64,000 nucleotides of DNA from Burkholderiales bacterium. Lineage in GTDB: Bacteria > Pseudomonadota > Gammaproteobacteria > Burkholderiales > Burkholderiaceae_C. Position numbers and translations under genes: made by a program. Positions 1 to 8,675 of this stretch are shown one piece after another. The notes under the pieces were generated by a model. That model worked only from the letters and a program-made list of their open reading frames with translations. It was not told the DNA's origin and searched no databases. Position 1 is the stretch's first letter, and each line of letters begins with the position of its first letter. The stretch is from positions 1 through 64,000 of the forward strand of contig JAUVWL010000010.1 in assembly GCA_030604135.1 (NCBI GenBank). The letters run 5' to 3'.

Positions 1-837
1 CTGAAGGTTGTCGCTGTCAAGGCCCCCGGCTTCGGCGACCGCCGCAAGGCCATGCTGGAAGACATCGCCATCCTGACCGGTGGCAAGGTCATCGCCGAAG
101 AAGTGGGTCTGACCCTCGAGAAGGTGACCCTGGCCGACCTGGGTCAGGCCAAGCGCATCGAAGTGGGCAAGGAAAACACCACCATCATCGACGGCGCCGG
201 CGCTGCCGCTGACATCGAAGCCCGCGTCAAGCAAATCCGCGTGCAGATCGAAGAAGCCACCAGCGACTACGACCGTGAGAAGCTGCAGGAGCGCGTGGCC
301 AAGCTGGCCGGCGGTGTCGCCGTCATCAAGGTCGGTGCCGCCACCGAAGTCGAGATGAAGGAAAAGAAGGCCCGCGTGGAAGACGCCCTGCACGCCACCC
401 GCGCTGCGGTGGAAGAAGGCATCGTCGCCGGTGGTGGCGTGGCTCTGCTGCGCGCCAAGCAGTCTGCTGGCGAGATCAAGGGTGACAACCCCGACCAGGA
501 CGCCGGTATCAAGCTGGTGCTCAAGGCCATCGAAGCGCCCCTGCGCGAAATCGTGGCCAACGCCGGTGGCGAGCCCTCGGTCGTGATCAACAAGGTGCTG
601 GAAGGCAAGGGCAACTACGGCTTCAACGCCGCCAACGACACCTACGGCGACATGATCGAAATGGGCATCCTGGACCCGACCAAGGTGACCCGTACCGCCC
701 TGCAGAACGCCGCTTCCGTGGCGTCGCTGATGCTGACGACCGAAGCCATGGTCGCCGAGGCCCCGAAAGACGACGCTCCGGCCATGCCGGGCGGCGGCAT
801 GGGTGGCATGGGCGACATGGGCGGCATGGGCATGTGA
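1..837 (+). CDS. groL: 60-kDa chaperonin GroEL, C-terminal part
   Basis: This is the C-terminal 278 residues of the GroEL chaperonin; the gene enters from the left edge and is open in frame 1 from the first base. GroEL forms the double-ring cytosolic folding chamber that works with GroES and ATP. The visible part covers the end of the apical domain ([21 protein letters not shown]), the intermediate domain and the equatorial ATP-binding domain ([13 protein letters not shown]). It ends in the typical Gly-Met-rich tail ([15 protein letters not shown]). An intrinsic terminator follows about 50 bp downstream. No frameshift or unusual residue is seen. A Burkholderiales genome may carry several groEL copies, and this fragment does not show which one it is. 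Confidence 0.97.
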   Translation: MKVVAVKAPGFGDRRKAMLEDIAILTGGKVIAEEVGLTLEKVTLADLGQAKRIEVGKENTTIIDGAGAAADIEARVKQIRVQIEEATSDYDREKLQERVAKLAGGVAVIKVGAATEVEMKEKKARVEDALHATRAAVEEGIVAGGGVALLRAKQSAGEIKGDNPDQDAGIKLVLKAIEAPLREIVANAGGEPSVVINKVLEGKGNYGFNAANDTYGDMIEMGILDPTKVTRTALQNAASVASLMLTTEAMVAEAPKDDAPAMPGGGMGGMGDMGGMGM

Positions 838-885
838 TGGCCTGAGCCGGCCGGAGGGCGGTGCCCCCCCCGTCGCCGACATAGA

Positions 886-923
886 ATCCCCGGCGGACTT
901 CGCGTCCACCGGGGATTTTTTTT
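886..923 (+). terminator. Rho-independent terminator of the groEL operon
   Basis: A perfect 8-bp stem, ATCCCCGG (886-893) paired with CCGGGGAT (909-916), is followed by an eight-T run (916-923). It lies 49 bp after the groEL stop codon and just before the next gene's start, so it should end the groES-groEL transcript. Confidence 0.88.
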
Positions 924-952
924 GGCCGTCCCCCAGATTCACCCGACACCAG

Positions 953-1879
953 ATGCCCCCCGCCGCCGACTCCGTCCTGCCCGCACCCGCCGAAGAACGC
1001 CGGCTACTGCAGGCAACGGGGGCCGACATCGTCTACCGCATCCGGCGCAGCCCGGCCACAGCGCCCGGTGCGCCGATCGTCTTCCTACATGGTCTGGCCA
1101 GCAACATGTCGCGCTGGTCCGAACTTACTCGCCTGACCACGCTGTCGCAGCGCCACGACCTGATCCGCATCGACCTGCGCGGGCACGGGGAGTCCATGAC
1201 GCGCCGGCCCTTCGACATGCCTCGGTGGCGCGACGACCTGCGCCTTTTGCTGGACAATGAAGGGGCGGGCACGGCCCACCTGGTCGGGCACAGTCTGGGC
1301 GCCACCGTGGCGATGGACTTTGCTGCCGCGCTCCCAGGGCGTGTGGCCGGGCTGGTTCTGATCGACCCGGTGTTTCGGGAGGCGGTGGTGGCCGAGAAGC
1401 GGCATTTTGTGCGGGGTGGCCCGGTGTTTCAGGCCGCGGCCCGTCTGCTGCGGGTGTTCAACCGGCTCGGGCTGTACCGCAGGCACCTGCCGCCGCTGGA
1501 TCTGGAGCAGCTCGACCAGCAGGCCCGCGCCGCGCTGGCCGACCCCGACCCGGCGCGACTGCAGGCCTTCGTGCGGCATTACAGCTCAGCACGCGAAGAC
1601 CTGCGGCATATTCCGCACGCCAACTACCTGCAGGACCTGGTGGAGATGTTCCGCCCCCTGCCCTGCCTGAGCGCCGTCAGCGCCCCGGTGTTGGTGCTGC
1701 GATCGACCATCGCCGGCTTTCAGATGGAGCACGAGGTCGCACGCCGCCTGGCCGAGTTTCGCGAGGTCCGCGTCGAGCCGGTCGACTGCCACCACTGGCC
1801 GGTGACCGAACGTCCGGTCGAGGTCCGGCAACTCATCGAGGACTGGATCGGCGAGGTGGACCGGTCTGCCCGACCCTGA
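953..1879 (+). CDS. alpha/beta-hydrolase fold protein
   Basis: A 308-residue soluble alpha/beta hydrolase with no signal peptide. The catalytic signature is complete: oxyanion-hole HG at residues 46-47, nucleophile elbow GHSLGA with Ser114, and a C-terminal catalytic His in a CHHWP context (about 280). The LRGHGES segment after strand beta-4 is also typical. The substrate cannot be read from sequence; esterase, lactonase and dehalogenase-like enzymes all share this fold. The start at 953 is the first ATG after the groEL terminator. An upstream in-frame extension would run through that terminator and into groEL, so it was rejected. No clear Shine-Dalgarno sequence precedes it. It converges with the CoaBC-like gene, leaving 25 bp between their ends. 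Confidence 0.85.
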   Translation: MPPAADSVLPAPAEERRLLQATGADIVYRIRRSPATAPGAPIVFLHGLASNMSRWSELTRLTTLSQRHDLIRIDLRGHGESMTRRPFDMPRWRDDLRLLLDNEGAGTAHLVGHSLGATVAMDFAAALPGRVAGLVLIDPVFREAVVAEKRHFVRGGPVFQAAARLLRVFNRLGLYRRHLPPLDLEQLDQQARAALADPDPARLQAFVRHYSSAREDLRHIPHANYLQDLVEMFRPLPCLSAVSAPVLVLRSTIAGFQMEHEVARRLAEFREVRVEPVDCHHWPVTERPVEVRQLIEDWIGEVDRSARP

Positions 1880-1904
1880 AGGCGGCGGGTGCCAGTGCGG
1901 CCGT

Positions 1905-3155
1905 TCAGACCGGGACTTCGGCCAGCCGCTCGAGGTGGTCGGCAATCGCCCGGGCGATGTGCGCCTTGCCATCCACCGCGCGCTCGGCGTCGGCCGTCAG
2001 CAGGTGGGCCCGCTGTTCTTCGCCCCGGGTCTCTGCACCGCGTGTGGCCACGACCAGGCTGGCGCGGCCCAGACGGCGGCGCGCCACGGCCAGCAGCTCG
2101 TCGGTGGACACCTGCTCCAGGTACTTGAAGGCCACACAGTGCATGGCCGGGTCGGTCGCGCAGGCCAGGTCGATCACCTTCTCGGTGGGCACCAGCTCCA
2201 GGTGAAACGCCGGCTGGCCGGACGCGATCTTGCCGGACACCGGTTCGCGTGGCCGGTAGTCGGCGACACCGGCCGAGAACACACCGGCAAACAGGCCCTC
2301 GCGCACCCGGTCCAGGCACAGGTCCCGGTACTCGTCGTAAGTGCGCGCGATGGTGGTGGGCACCGGCGCCCTGGGCCGCCAGGCGCCGTCTCCCAGCAGC
2401 AGCTCGGCGTCGGCGCCGCGCCAGACCAGCTCCTCGGCAACCAGGGCGCCCAGGCGCCCGCGGAAACGGTTGAGAATGCGCCGCACCCCGTCGATGGGCA
2501 CCGGTGTCGGCCCTGCCGTCACCAGAATGCGTCGACCCCGCAACGCTGAACGGCTCAGCGCCCGCCCCACCGCCGCACACAGCAGCTCGGTGTCGGGCAG
2601 GTTGTGTTTGCCGTAGGCGTCCCTGGGCGCCACGAAACGCACCCCCAGGGCATGCAGCTGGCGCGCGTTGCGCTCCAGCAGGCTGTTGTGCAGGGTGCCG
2701 TGCATGGTCGGCGCCACCAGGATCTTTGTGCGGCCCTGCTCCAGGCGACCCAGTGCCGAAGCCAGTGCCGATGTGACCACCGTGTCGGCGATGCCTGCCG
2801 CCATCTTGGCGATGGTGTTGTGGGTGGCCGGTGCCACCAGGTAGGCGTCAAACGGGGTACCGTCCGACAGGTGCTCGGCGGCCCAGGTGAGGTGACTGAC
2901 CACCGGCTGGCAGGTGGCCCATTCGAGGGCCTCACGCGCCACGTAGCGCAGCGCGTCGTCGGAGGCAAAGGCCACCACCTCGGCCCCGTGGCGGCGCAAA
3001 CCCCGCGCGAGTTCGGGGGTCTTCATGGCGGCAATGCCACCCGTCACGAGCAGGGCCACGCGCCGACCCTTGAGCCGATCGGAGGCTACGGGCACATCGT
3101 GGTCACCCATGCTGCTGGGTGTCGGAGGGGAGAAGTCCCAATCAAATGAGCTCAT
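1905..3155 (-). CDS. CoaBC-like flavoprotein with altered decarboxylase motifs
   Basis: A 416-residue homologue of the bifunctional coenzyme A enzyme CoaBC (Dfp). Residues ~30-200 match the FMN-binding decarboxylase half: GGIAAMK (39-45) and a VAPATHNTIAKMAAGIAD segment (107-124). Residues ~208-400 match the phosphopantothenate-cysteine ligase half: ILVTAGPTPVPIDGVRRILN, and AGVADYRP followed by a conserved Lys near 309. Two hallmark decarboxylase features are changed. The PxMN motif reads PTMH (His152 in place of the essential Asn), and the C-terminal Cys loop (ACGE type) is absent, reading roughly DAYGKHNLPDTE. The ligase SSGKMG loop is FRGRLG. It is probably a paralogue with a different flavin-dependent role rather than the housekeeping enzyme. 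It is 33 bp downstream of the transglutaminase-like gene, in the same direction. A second possible start is Met16. Confidence 0.75.
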   Translation of the reverse strand: MSSFDWDFSPPTPSSMGDHDVPVASDRLKGRRVALLVTGGIAAMKTPELARGLRRHGAEVVAFASDDALRYVAREALEWATCQPVVSHLTWAAEHLSDGTPFDAYLVAPATHNTIAKMAAGIADTVVTSALASALGRLEQGRTKILVAPTMHGTLHNSLLERNARQLHALGVRFVAPRDAYGKHNLPDTELLCAAVGRALSRSALRGRRILVTAGPTPVPIDGVRRILNRFRGRLGALVAEELVWRGADAELLLGDGAWRPRAPVPTTIARTYDEYRDLCLDRVREGLFAGVFSAGVADYRPREPVSGKIASGQPAFHLELVPTEKVIDLACATDPAMHCVAFKYLEQVSTDELLAVARRRLGRASLVVATRGAETRGEEQRAHLLTADAERAVDGKAHIARAIADHLERLAEVPV

Positions 3156-3188
3156 CTCAACAGGCGGGGAGTGATGTCAGGAACGAGT

Positions 3189-4280
3189 TCATGGTAGCCC
3201 CTGCGCCCGTCCGCGACCAGTATCCATGGAAAGCGCTTCGGTCGATGCACTGGGCCACTGCAAGGGTTGAAGCCGCTGCAACCAGAGGTGATGCAGCCCG
3301 TGCGCACGGTCCAGCCGGGTGTTGAGTGCCTCGAAATGGTGGGCTTCGAAGCGACTGCGTTTGCCCAGGGCATCCCTGAGGTCGGGCCTGACCTCGACGT
3401 CAAAGGGGTCCAGGCCCTGGATGCCCGCCACCGGATGGAAGGGCTGCCCGACTCCGAAGCGCACATGGCTGTGTGGCTCCAGCGAAGGGTCAGCCTCCAG
3501 GAAGAGACGGATGGTCTCGTCCGAGAACGACGCATCGGCCACATGCCAGCGCCCATCCAGGCGCACCGCAGCGCAGTAGTGCCGCACCCTCGCACGCATG
3601 AGCGGCACCCAACGCTCCGGCATCAGCAGGGACAGCACCCGCATCGAAAGTTCGATTTCCACAAAACCGCCTTCCAGCCCCAGCGCCCGCCACAGCGCCA
3701 CCTGCAGGTGTGCCTTGGCGGTGCACACCCCCATGCCCCTGAGCAAGGTGTCGGAAGCGCGCTCGTGCCAGCCCCCGAAGCGGTAGGGCATGCGCTGCAC
3801 GAAATGGAACACATCCCGGGCCGACGATTCGGTATCGGCTGCGCAAAAGCGCGAGGCAACCCGGCGGATCAGCGGGTGCTCATGGTTGCAGGGTTCTTCG
3901 ACCTGCGGCATGCGAAAACTGGCCAGCGCGGCCTGCTCCGCAGCCTCGGCGGCCAGCAGCGCGTCCAGCAAGGGTTGCTGGGCGGTCTGTGCTGCGGCGG
4001 GCAGCGTCCACACGCGTGCCCCCGGCTCGCCCGCCGTGACGGTGGCAGCGCCTTCGATCAGGTGGTTGCCAGGGCCCCACCAAGTGCCTGGCCCGATCAG
4101 TTGCCCCCGCAACAACACGGTGAGTGAGCCGGGCGAGCACTGCAGCGCACTGCCGGGCAGCAGGGTGCGGACCTGCCCCTGCTCGTACACAGGGTCCGAT
4201 CGGGCCCCCAGATACAGACCGATCACGGAGTCGGCGAAATCAAGGCGGGCGGTGGTGGGGTCGGTCCAAGGCATCATCAT
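3189..4280 (-). CDS. transglutaminase-like protein with an N-terminal beta-barrel-like domain
   Basis: A 363-residue cytosolic protein. The C-terminal half carries a transglutaminase-like cysteine-protease-fold core. Its presumed triad is Cys186 (GMGVCTAKAH), His246 (GRWHVADAS) and Asp249, with Cys at the start of a helix as in bacterial transglutaminase-like families. The N-terminal ~95 residues are short beta-rich segments (GSALQCSPGSLTVLLRGQ, then GPGTWWGPGNHLIEG) resembling a cyclic-nucleotide-binding or cupin-type barrel; this is an impression from pattern only. A linker (residues 100-125) is Ala-rich and helical. No signal peptide is seen. It is probably co-transcribed with the CoaBC-like gene that follows. 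The start has three consecutive ATG codons. Substrate and role are unknown; a peptidase or amidase is as likely as a cross-linking enzyme. Confidence 0.68.
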   Translation of the reverse strand: MMMPWTDPTTARLDFADSVIGLYLGARSDPVYEQGQVRTLLPGSALQCSPGSLTVLLRGQLIGPGTWWGPGNHLIEGAATVTAGEPGARVWTLPAAAQTAQQPLLDALLAAEAAEQAALASFRMPQVEEPCNHEHPLIRRVASRFCAADTESSARDVFHFVQRMPYRFGGWHERASDTLLRGMGVCTAKAHLQVALWRALGLEGGFVEIELSMRVLSLLMPERWVPLMRARVRHYCAAVRLDGRWHVADASFSDETIRLFLEADPSLEPHSHVRFGVGQPFHPVAGIQGLDPFDVEVRPDLRDALGKRSRFEAHHFEALNTRLDRAHGLHHLWLQRLQPLQWPSASTEALSMDTGRGRAQGLP

Positions 4281-4356
4281 GCCCGCATGCTAGGCACTTG
4301 CCAGGGCCACGCTGGCCAGACCCTGTCAGATTTGACAATGCCAATGATGAGTGGGC

Positions 4357-5304
4357 TCAGACAGCCTGCATCAGCTTCTCGAGCTTGAGCGTGTCCGCAG
4401 CGAAGGCCCGAATGCCTTCGGCAAGCTTCTCGGTGGCCATGGCGTCCTCGTTGAGGGCGTAGCGAAAACCGGATTCGTCAAACGACACAAAGGGTATGTC
4501 CATGGACCTCGCCGCATCGGCATCGAGTGCACGCGCCAGCGGTGCCTCGGTTTGTGCGAGTTGGGCCAGCAGTTCCGGGCTGATGGTGAGCAGATCACAA
4601 CCGGCCAGCGCCGTGATTTGGCCCACGTTGCGAAAACTGGCGCCCATGACCTCTGTATCGATGCCGAACTTTTTGTAGAAGTTGAATATGGTGCGAACCG
4701 ATTGCACGCCGGGGTCGTTGGCGCCAGCCATGGCGGCCTCGTCCCAGGCGGCTCCGGCCTGCTTCTTGTACCAGTCGTAGATGCGCCCGACGAAGGGAGA
4801 AATCAGCTGCACCTTGGCCTGCCCGCAGGCCACCGCCTGACAGAAGCTGAACAGCAGGGTCAGGTTGGTATGGATGCCCTCCCGCTCCAGACGCGCCGCC
4901 GCCTGGATGCCCTCCCAGGTCGAAGCTATCTTGATCAGGATGCGATCGACGTGCACGCCCTCGCCCTGGTACAGGTCGACGATGCGCCGCGCGCGGGTGA
5001 CGGTGGCTTCGGTGTCGAAACTCAGCCGCGCATCCACCTCGGTCGAGACGCGACCGGGAACAAGCTGCAGGATTTCGCAACCGAAGCGCACCAGCAATCG
5101 GTTCATGGATTCGTCCAGCCCTTGCGAGCCGTATCGGGCCATGATCTCCTTGAGCAGGTGGGCGTATTCGGGCTTCTGCACCGCCTTGAGAATGAGCGAC
5201 GGGTTGGTGGTCGCATCCTGGGGCGTGTAAGCCGCCATCTGCTTGAAATCACCGGTGTCGGCCACCACGGTGGTGAACTGTTTGAGGGCGTCGAGCTGGT
5301 TCAT
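4357..5304 (-). CDS. tal: transaldolase
   Basis: Class I transaldolase, 315 residues, the same size as the E. coli TalB subfamily. It transfers a dihydroxyacetone unit from sedoheptulose 7-phosphate to glyceraldehyde 3-phosphate in the non-oxidative pentose phosphate pathway (cytosol). The Schiff-base lysine is Lys125 in [10 protein letters not shown]. The flanking family signatures DATTNPSLI (30-38), [10 protein letters not shown] (86-95) and [12 protein letters not shown] are all present. It is transcribed away from the HexR-like regulator gene across a 68-bp gap that contains a candidate HexR site, which fits control of central sugar metabolism. The next gene downstream starts 76 bp away on the same strand, and no U-tract terminator lies between them. 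Confidence 0.95.
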   Translation of the reverse strand: MNQLDALKQFTTVVADTGDFKQMAAYTPQDATTNPSLILKAVQKPEYAHLLKEIMARYGSQGLDESMNRLLVRFGCEILQLVPGRVSTEVDARLSFDTEATVTRARRIVDLYQGEGVHVDRILIKIASTWEGIQAAARLEREGIHTNLTLLFSFCQAVACGQAKVQLISPFVGRIYDWYKKQAGAAWDEAAMAGANDPGVQSVRTIFNFYKKFGIDTEVMGASFRNVGQITALAGCDLLTISPELLAQLAQTEAPLARALDADAARSMDIPFVSFDESGFRYALNEDAMATEKLAEGIRAFAADTLKLEKLMQAV

Positions 5305-5319
5305 TCGCGCATTATCGGG

Positions 5320-5334
5320 TGTAATAAGGTTTCA
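5320..5334. promoter_or_regulatory. candidate HexR/RpiR operator between tal and hexR
   Basis: The 15-mer TGTAATAAGGTTTCA matches 12 of 15 positions of the HexR consensus I recall (TGTARTWWWATTACA). It sits in the middle of the 68-bp divergent intergenic region, where a repressor could control both tal and its own gene. The match is from memory of the consensus and has not been scored statistically. Confidence 0.45.
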
Positions 5335-5372
5335 TAGTCCCTTGTAACTCCATTCGTACCCCATTTGCAACC

Positions 5373-6221
5373 ATGCTCGATCGCATCAAGGCCTCCCTGC
5401 CCTCGCTGGCGCCTGCCGAACAACGGGTCGGCAAGCTGGTGCTGTCCGACCCGCGCAGCTTTGCCAGCCTGCCCGTGTCCGAACTGGCCGAACGGGCGCA
5501 TGTGAGCAAACCGACCGTGGTGCGCTTCTGTCGCAGCATGGGCTACGACGGACTGTCCGACTTCAAACTGAAGCTGGCAGGCACCGTCAGTGAGGGTGTC
5601 CCCTTCATCCACCGCAGCGTCGATGTGGACGACAAGGTCAGCGACGTGCTGGTCAAGGTGATCGACAACACGGTGGCGGCCTTTCTGAAGTACCGCAACG
5701 ATGCGTCCACCCACTCCATCGAAAAGGCGGTGGACGCCTTGGTGGCCACCTACAGCAAGCGGGGACGCATCGAGTTCTTCGGTGCCGGCAATTCGGGCAT
5801 CGTGGCCCAGGACGCCCAGCACAAGTTCTTCCGGCTGGGTATCAACGCCATCGCCTACAGCGACGGCCACATGCAGGTGATGAGTGCGTCGCTGCTGGGC
5901 CCGGGAGACTGCGTGGTCATCATCTCGAACTCCGGGCGCACCCGGGACCTGATGGACGCGGCGGACATTGCGCGCAAACACGGTGCCACGGTCATCACCA
6001 TCACTGCCAGCGGATCACCCCTGGCAACCGCCGGGCACATCCATCTGGCGGCCGATCACCCCGAGGGCTATGACCGCTACAGCCCGATGACGTCGCGCCT
6101 GATGCACCTGATGGTGATCGATGTGGTGGCCACCTGCCTGGCCCTGCGCATTGGCGGCAGCAAGCTGCAACCACTGCTGCGGGAGATGAAGAACAACCTC
6201 CGGAGTAAAAGGTACGCATAA
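5373..6221 (+). CDS. hexR: RpiR/HexR-family transcriptional regulator
   Basis: A 282-residue two-domain regulator. Residues 1-75 form the RpiR-type helix-turn-helix (SELAERAHVSKPTVVRFCRSMGY). Residues ~120-260 form a SIS sugar-phosphate-binding domain (FFGAGNSGIVAQDAQHKFFRLG, then VVIISNSGRTRDL). The domain order and size fit HexR, a repressor of pentose-phosphate, Entner-Doudoroff and related genes that is relieved by the phosphorylated sugar KDPG. Divergence from tal and a HexR-like box in the shared promoter support that assignment over other RpiR paralogues such as MurR. The gene is followed by a convergent junction containing the long inverted repeat. Confidence 0.8.
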   Translation: MLDRIKASLPSLAPAEQRVGKLVLSDPRSFASLPVSELAERAHVSKPTVVRFCRSMGYDGLSDFKLKLAGTVSEGVPFIHRSVDVDDKVSDVLVKVIDNTVAAFLKYRNDASTHSIEKAVDALVATYSKRGRIEFFGAGNSGIVAQDAQHKFFRLGINAIAYSDGHMQVMSASLLGPGDCVVIISNSGRTRDLMDAADIARKHGATVITITASGSPLATAGHIHLAADHPEGYDRYSPMTSRLMHLMVIDVVATCLALRIGGSKLQPLLREMKNNLRSKRYA

Positions 6222-6248
6222 GCGTGCGCGATGCGCACAGCTTATGCG

Positions 6249-6327
6249 CCCCCCTGCGCCGCTTCGCGTCTTCCCCCCAGAGGTGGGGGACGATGCCTGT
6301 GGCCCGGCAATGCCGGTTCCACGGCAT
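6249..6327 (+). repeat. dispersed intergenic repeat, copy A
   Basis: About 79 bp beginning CCCCCTGCGCCGCTTCGCGT and ending around GCCGGTTCCACGGC. It is clearly related to copies at 34539-34617 and 59563-59640, in the same orientation. Each copy pairs a C-rich head with a G-rich stretch, followed by a GGCCCGGCAA/GCCGGTT stem. I associate this family with Comamonadaceae intergenic regions; its function is unknown. Confidence 0.75.
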
Positions 6328-6630
6328 CCTGGACTTGCAGGCCCTTCGCGCCACCATTTCGGGACGATGGACGCACCCTGCAGCGAAATGGGTGACGCTG
6401 GCCGAGTCCTCGCGAAGGCGATCGCCCACTGTCGGGATGGGCTGCAAGGCGCAAAACGCAGACGGGCCGGTGGCCCGGCGAGGCTTTGCAACGCGGCAGA
6501 ACTCCCGAGAGCGGGATGAGCGCATCGCGCAGGACTCGGTCAGCTTCGCCTCAGGAGGAGACCTGCGCAGCAGGGCGGGGGACATTCGCGGAGGAGCGTA
6601 CCCGGTCTCCGCGCCAAAGCCATGGAATCT
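6311..6630. repeat. long imperfect inverted repeat in a convergent intergenic region
   Basis: The 414-bp gap between hexR (+) and the dppF-like gene (-) has no convincing gene. It contains an imperfect palindrome of roughly 310 bp centred near 6470 (GGGCC 6464-6468 / GGCCC 6472-6476). The best-matching arm pair is 6391-6420 with 6520-6549, sharing a CCGAGTCCT core. Farther out, TTCCACGGC (6317-6325) pairs with GCCATGGAA (6619-6627). The left arm overlaps the end of repeat copy A. It could be two head-to-head copies of one element, or a very large RNA hairpin. Confidence 0.6.
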
Positions 6631-6635
6631 GAACG

Positions 6636-7685
6636 TCAGATCCGACCTTCCTCGACCGCGTGGCAGGCGATGCGGATACCGCACAGGGTCTGCATGGCGG
6701 GGCGTTCGTGGCGACAGCGGTCGTTCGCGTGGGGGCAGCGCGGGTTGAAGGCACAACCTGGGGGTGGATTGAGCGGGTTGGGCACCTCGCCCTGGACCGG
6801 CGTGCGCGACTTGCCGGTGTCGTGCATCTTGGGGATGGCATCGAGCAGCATGCGCGTGTAGGGATGGCGCGGGCTGTCGAACAGGATGTGCTTGGGTGCC
6901 AGTTCAACCAGCCGCCCCAGGTACATCACGCCCACCTGGTCGCTCACATGCCGCACCACCGCCAGGTTGTGGCTGATGAACAGGTAGGTCAGGCCCTGCT
7001 GGCGCTGCAGGTCCTTCATGATGTTGAGCACCTGGGCCTGCACCGACACGTCCAGGGCCGAGGTCGGTTCGTCACAGACCAGGAACTCGGGGTGCGTCGC
7101 CAGGGCACGGGCAATCGAGATACGCTGGCGCTGCCCGCCCGAGAACTGGTGCGGAAACTTGATGCGGTCCTGGGCGGCCAGCCCGACGGAGTGGAGCAGT
7201 TCCTCGACCCGGTCACGCAAAGCAGTCTTATCCGACAGGACGCCGTGTTCACGCAAGGGCTCGGCAATGATGTCCTCCACGCGCCAGCGCGGATTGAGGC
7301 TGGCGTAGGGGTCCTGAAAAATCATCTGGATGCGCCGCCGCAACTGCCGCCCCTGCGGGGTGCGAAAGGCCGCGTGGGCATCCTGCCCGTCGAACTCGAA
7401 GCTGCCGCGGGTGGGCGGGTACAAGCCGACCAGCAAACGGGCCACCGTGCTCTTGCCGCAGCCCGACTCGCCAACCAGGGCCAGGGTCTGGCCCCGCTGA
7501 ATGTCAAAAGACACACCGTCCACCGCCTTGAGCAACAGACGGGGCTGACGCTCAATCACCCGGTTGAGCCAGGGTGCAGACACGTCGAAGGTGCGCGCCA
7601 GGTCGGTCGCGCGCACAAGGGGTCGCTCAGTCTCTGCAGCCGCGGCGGTCGGGACGGGCGCCTGTTCGTTCACCATATCCGTCAT
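6636..7685 (-). CDS. dppF: peptide ABC transporter, ATP-binding protein (DppF/OppF type)
   Basis: A 349-residue ABC ATPase of the dipeptide/oligopeptide importer family, the second ATPase of the pair. Walker A is GESGCGKST, the signature is [15 protein letters not shown], and Walker B is [12 protein letters not shown]. The H-loop is in [12 protein letters not shown]-terminal oligopeptide-transporter extension carries the Cys-rich [15 protein letters not shown] motif that can hold an Fe-S cluster in related proteins. It acts on the cytoplasmic face of the inner membrane, energising uptake with its partner ATPase. Its start overlaps the stop of the preceding dppD-like gene by 4 bp, indicating translational coupling. 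It is the last gene of a seven-gene operon. Confidence 0.92.
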   Translation of the reverse strand: MTDMVNEQAPVPTAAAAETERPLVRATDLARTFDVSAPWLNRVIERQPRLLLKAVDGVSFDIQRGQTLALVGESGCGKSTVARLLVGLYPPTRGSFEFDGQDAHAAFRTPQGRQLRRRIQMIFQDPYASLNPRWRVEDIIAEPLREHGVLSDKTALRDRVEELLHSVGLAAQDRIKFPHQFSGGQRQRISIARALATHPEFLVCDEPTSALDVSVQAQVLNIMKDLQRQQGLTYLFISHNLAVVRHVSDQVGVMYLGRLVELAPKHILFDSPRHPYTRMLLDAIPKMHDTGKSRTPVQGEVPNPLNPPPGCAFNPRCPHANDRCRHERPAMQTLCGIRIACHAVEEGRI

Positions 7686-8671
7686 GCGGCCTCCCCGATG
7701 GTCTGGATGCTGGACGCGTCATGCAGCCAGCAGGCCGCCCGCGTGGCGCCGGCCGGCATGAGATCGGGTCGCTGTTCGTGGCATCGCTCGAAGCTGCGAT
7801 CGCAGCGGGGGTTGAAAGCGCAGCCGCGCGGAATAGCGTTGAGCCTGGGCATGGCGCCATCAATCTGGTGCAGGCGCTCGCGATCCGCCGCCATGTCGGG
7901 AATGCAGCCCATCAGTCCCCGGGTGTAGGGGTGGGCCGGCTGATTGATTACCTCGTGCACCGGACCGACCTCGGCCACCCGCCCTGCGTACATCACAGCG
8001 ACGCGGTCGCAGGTTTCGGCGATCACGCCCATGTCGTGGGTGATCAGCATCACTGCCGCACCGCGATCTCGGCAAATGGTCTTGAGCAGGGTGATGATCT
8101 GGGCCTGGATCGAAACGTCCAGCGCGGTCGTGGGTTCGTCGGCCACGATCAGCTGCGGTTCGGCGGCCAGTGCCAGAGCGATGACCACGCGCTGGCGCAT
8201 GCCGCCGGAAAATTGGTGCGGATAGTGGTCGATGCGTTGCTCGGCCGCCGGAATGCCGGTGTCCTTGAGCAGCTTGATGGCGCGCTGACGCGCTTCCGAC
8301 TGGCTGACGGGCAGGTGCGTGGTGATGGTCTCAATGAGCTGCCGGCCAACCGAGTACAGCGGATTCAGCGAGGTCAGCGGGTCCTGGAAGATGGCTCCGA
8401 TCCGACGCCCCCGGATCTTGCGCATGGCGTCGTGGCGCAGGTTGTCGATGCGCTCGCCCTCCAGGCGTATCTCGCCACCCGCGATGCGCCCGGGCGGCTC
8501 CAGCAGGCCAATGATGGAGGCTCCGGTCAGCGACTTGCCAGCGCCCGACTCACCCACCACACCGAGGATCTCTCCGGGTGCGATATCAAAGGACACATCA
8601 TCAAGGGCTCGCAGCGTGCCGCGACGGGTCGGAAACTCGACGACCAGATTCTTGACTTGAAGCAGGCTCAT
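7682..8671 (-). CDS. dppD: peptide ABC transporter, ATP-binding protein (DppD/OppD type)
   Basis: A 329-residue ABC ATPase, partner of the adjacent dppF-like protein. Walker A is GESGAGKSLT, the signature is FSGGMRQRVVIALAL, and Walker B is LIVADEPTTALD. The H-loop is in MLITHDMGVI. The C-terminal oligopeptide extension includes [15 protein letters not shown]. Some of these transporters prefer dipeptides and others glutathione, nickel or longer peptides, and the ATPase sequence does not say which. It follows the dppC-like permease by 4 bp. Confidence 0.92.
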   Translation of the reverse strand: MSLLQVKNLVVEFPTRRGTLRALDDVSFDIAPGEILGVVGESGAGKSLTGASIIGLLEPPGRIAGGEIRLEGERIDNLRHDAMRKIRGRRIGAIFQDPLTSLNPLYSVGRQLIETITTHLPVSQSEARQRAIKLLKDTGIPAAEQRIDHYPHQFSGGMRQRVVIALALAAEPQLIVADEPTTALDVSIQAQIITLLKTICRDRGAAVMLITHDMGVIAETCDRVAVMYAGRVAEVGPVHEVINQPAHPYTRGLMGCIPDMAADRERLHQIDGAMPRLNAIPRGCAFNPRCDRSFERCHEQRPDLMPAGATRAACWLHDASSIQTIGEAA

Positions 8672-8675
8672 GTTC

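Noticed and set aside
803..952. N-terminal extension of the alpha/beta hydrolase.
   Set aside because: It would overlap groEL and pass through its terminator.
6001..6756. Minus-strand open frame of 251 codons across the hexR/dppF gap.
   Set aside because: It crosses the ends of two convergent genes and the inverted repeat. Its Arg/Ser-rich translation is typical of the repeat family and not of a protein.
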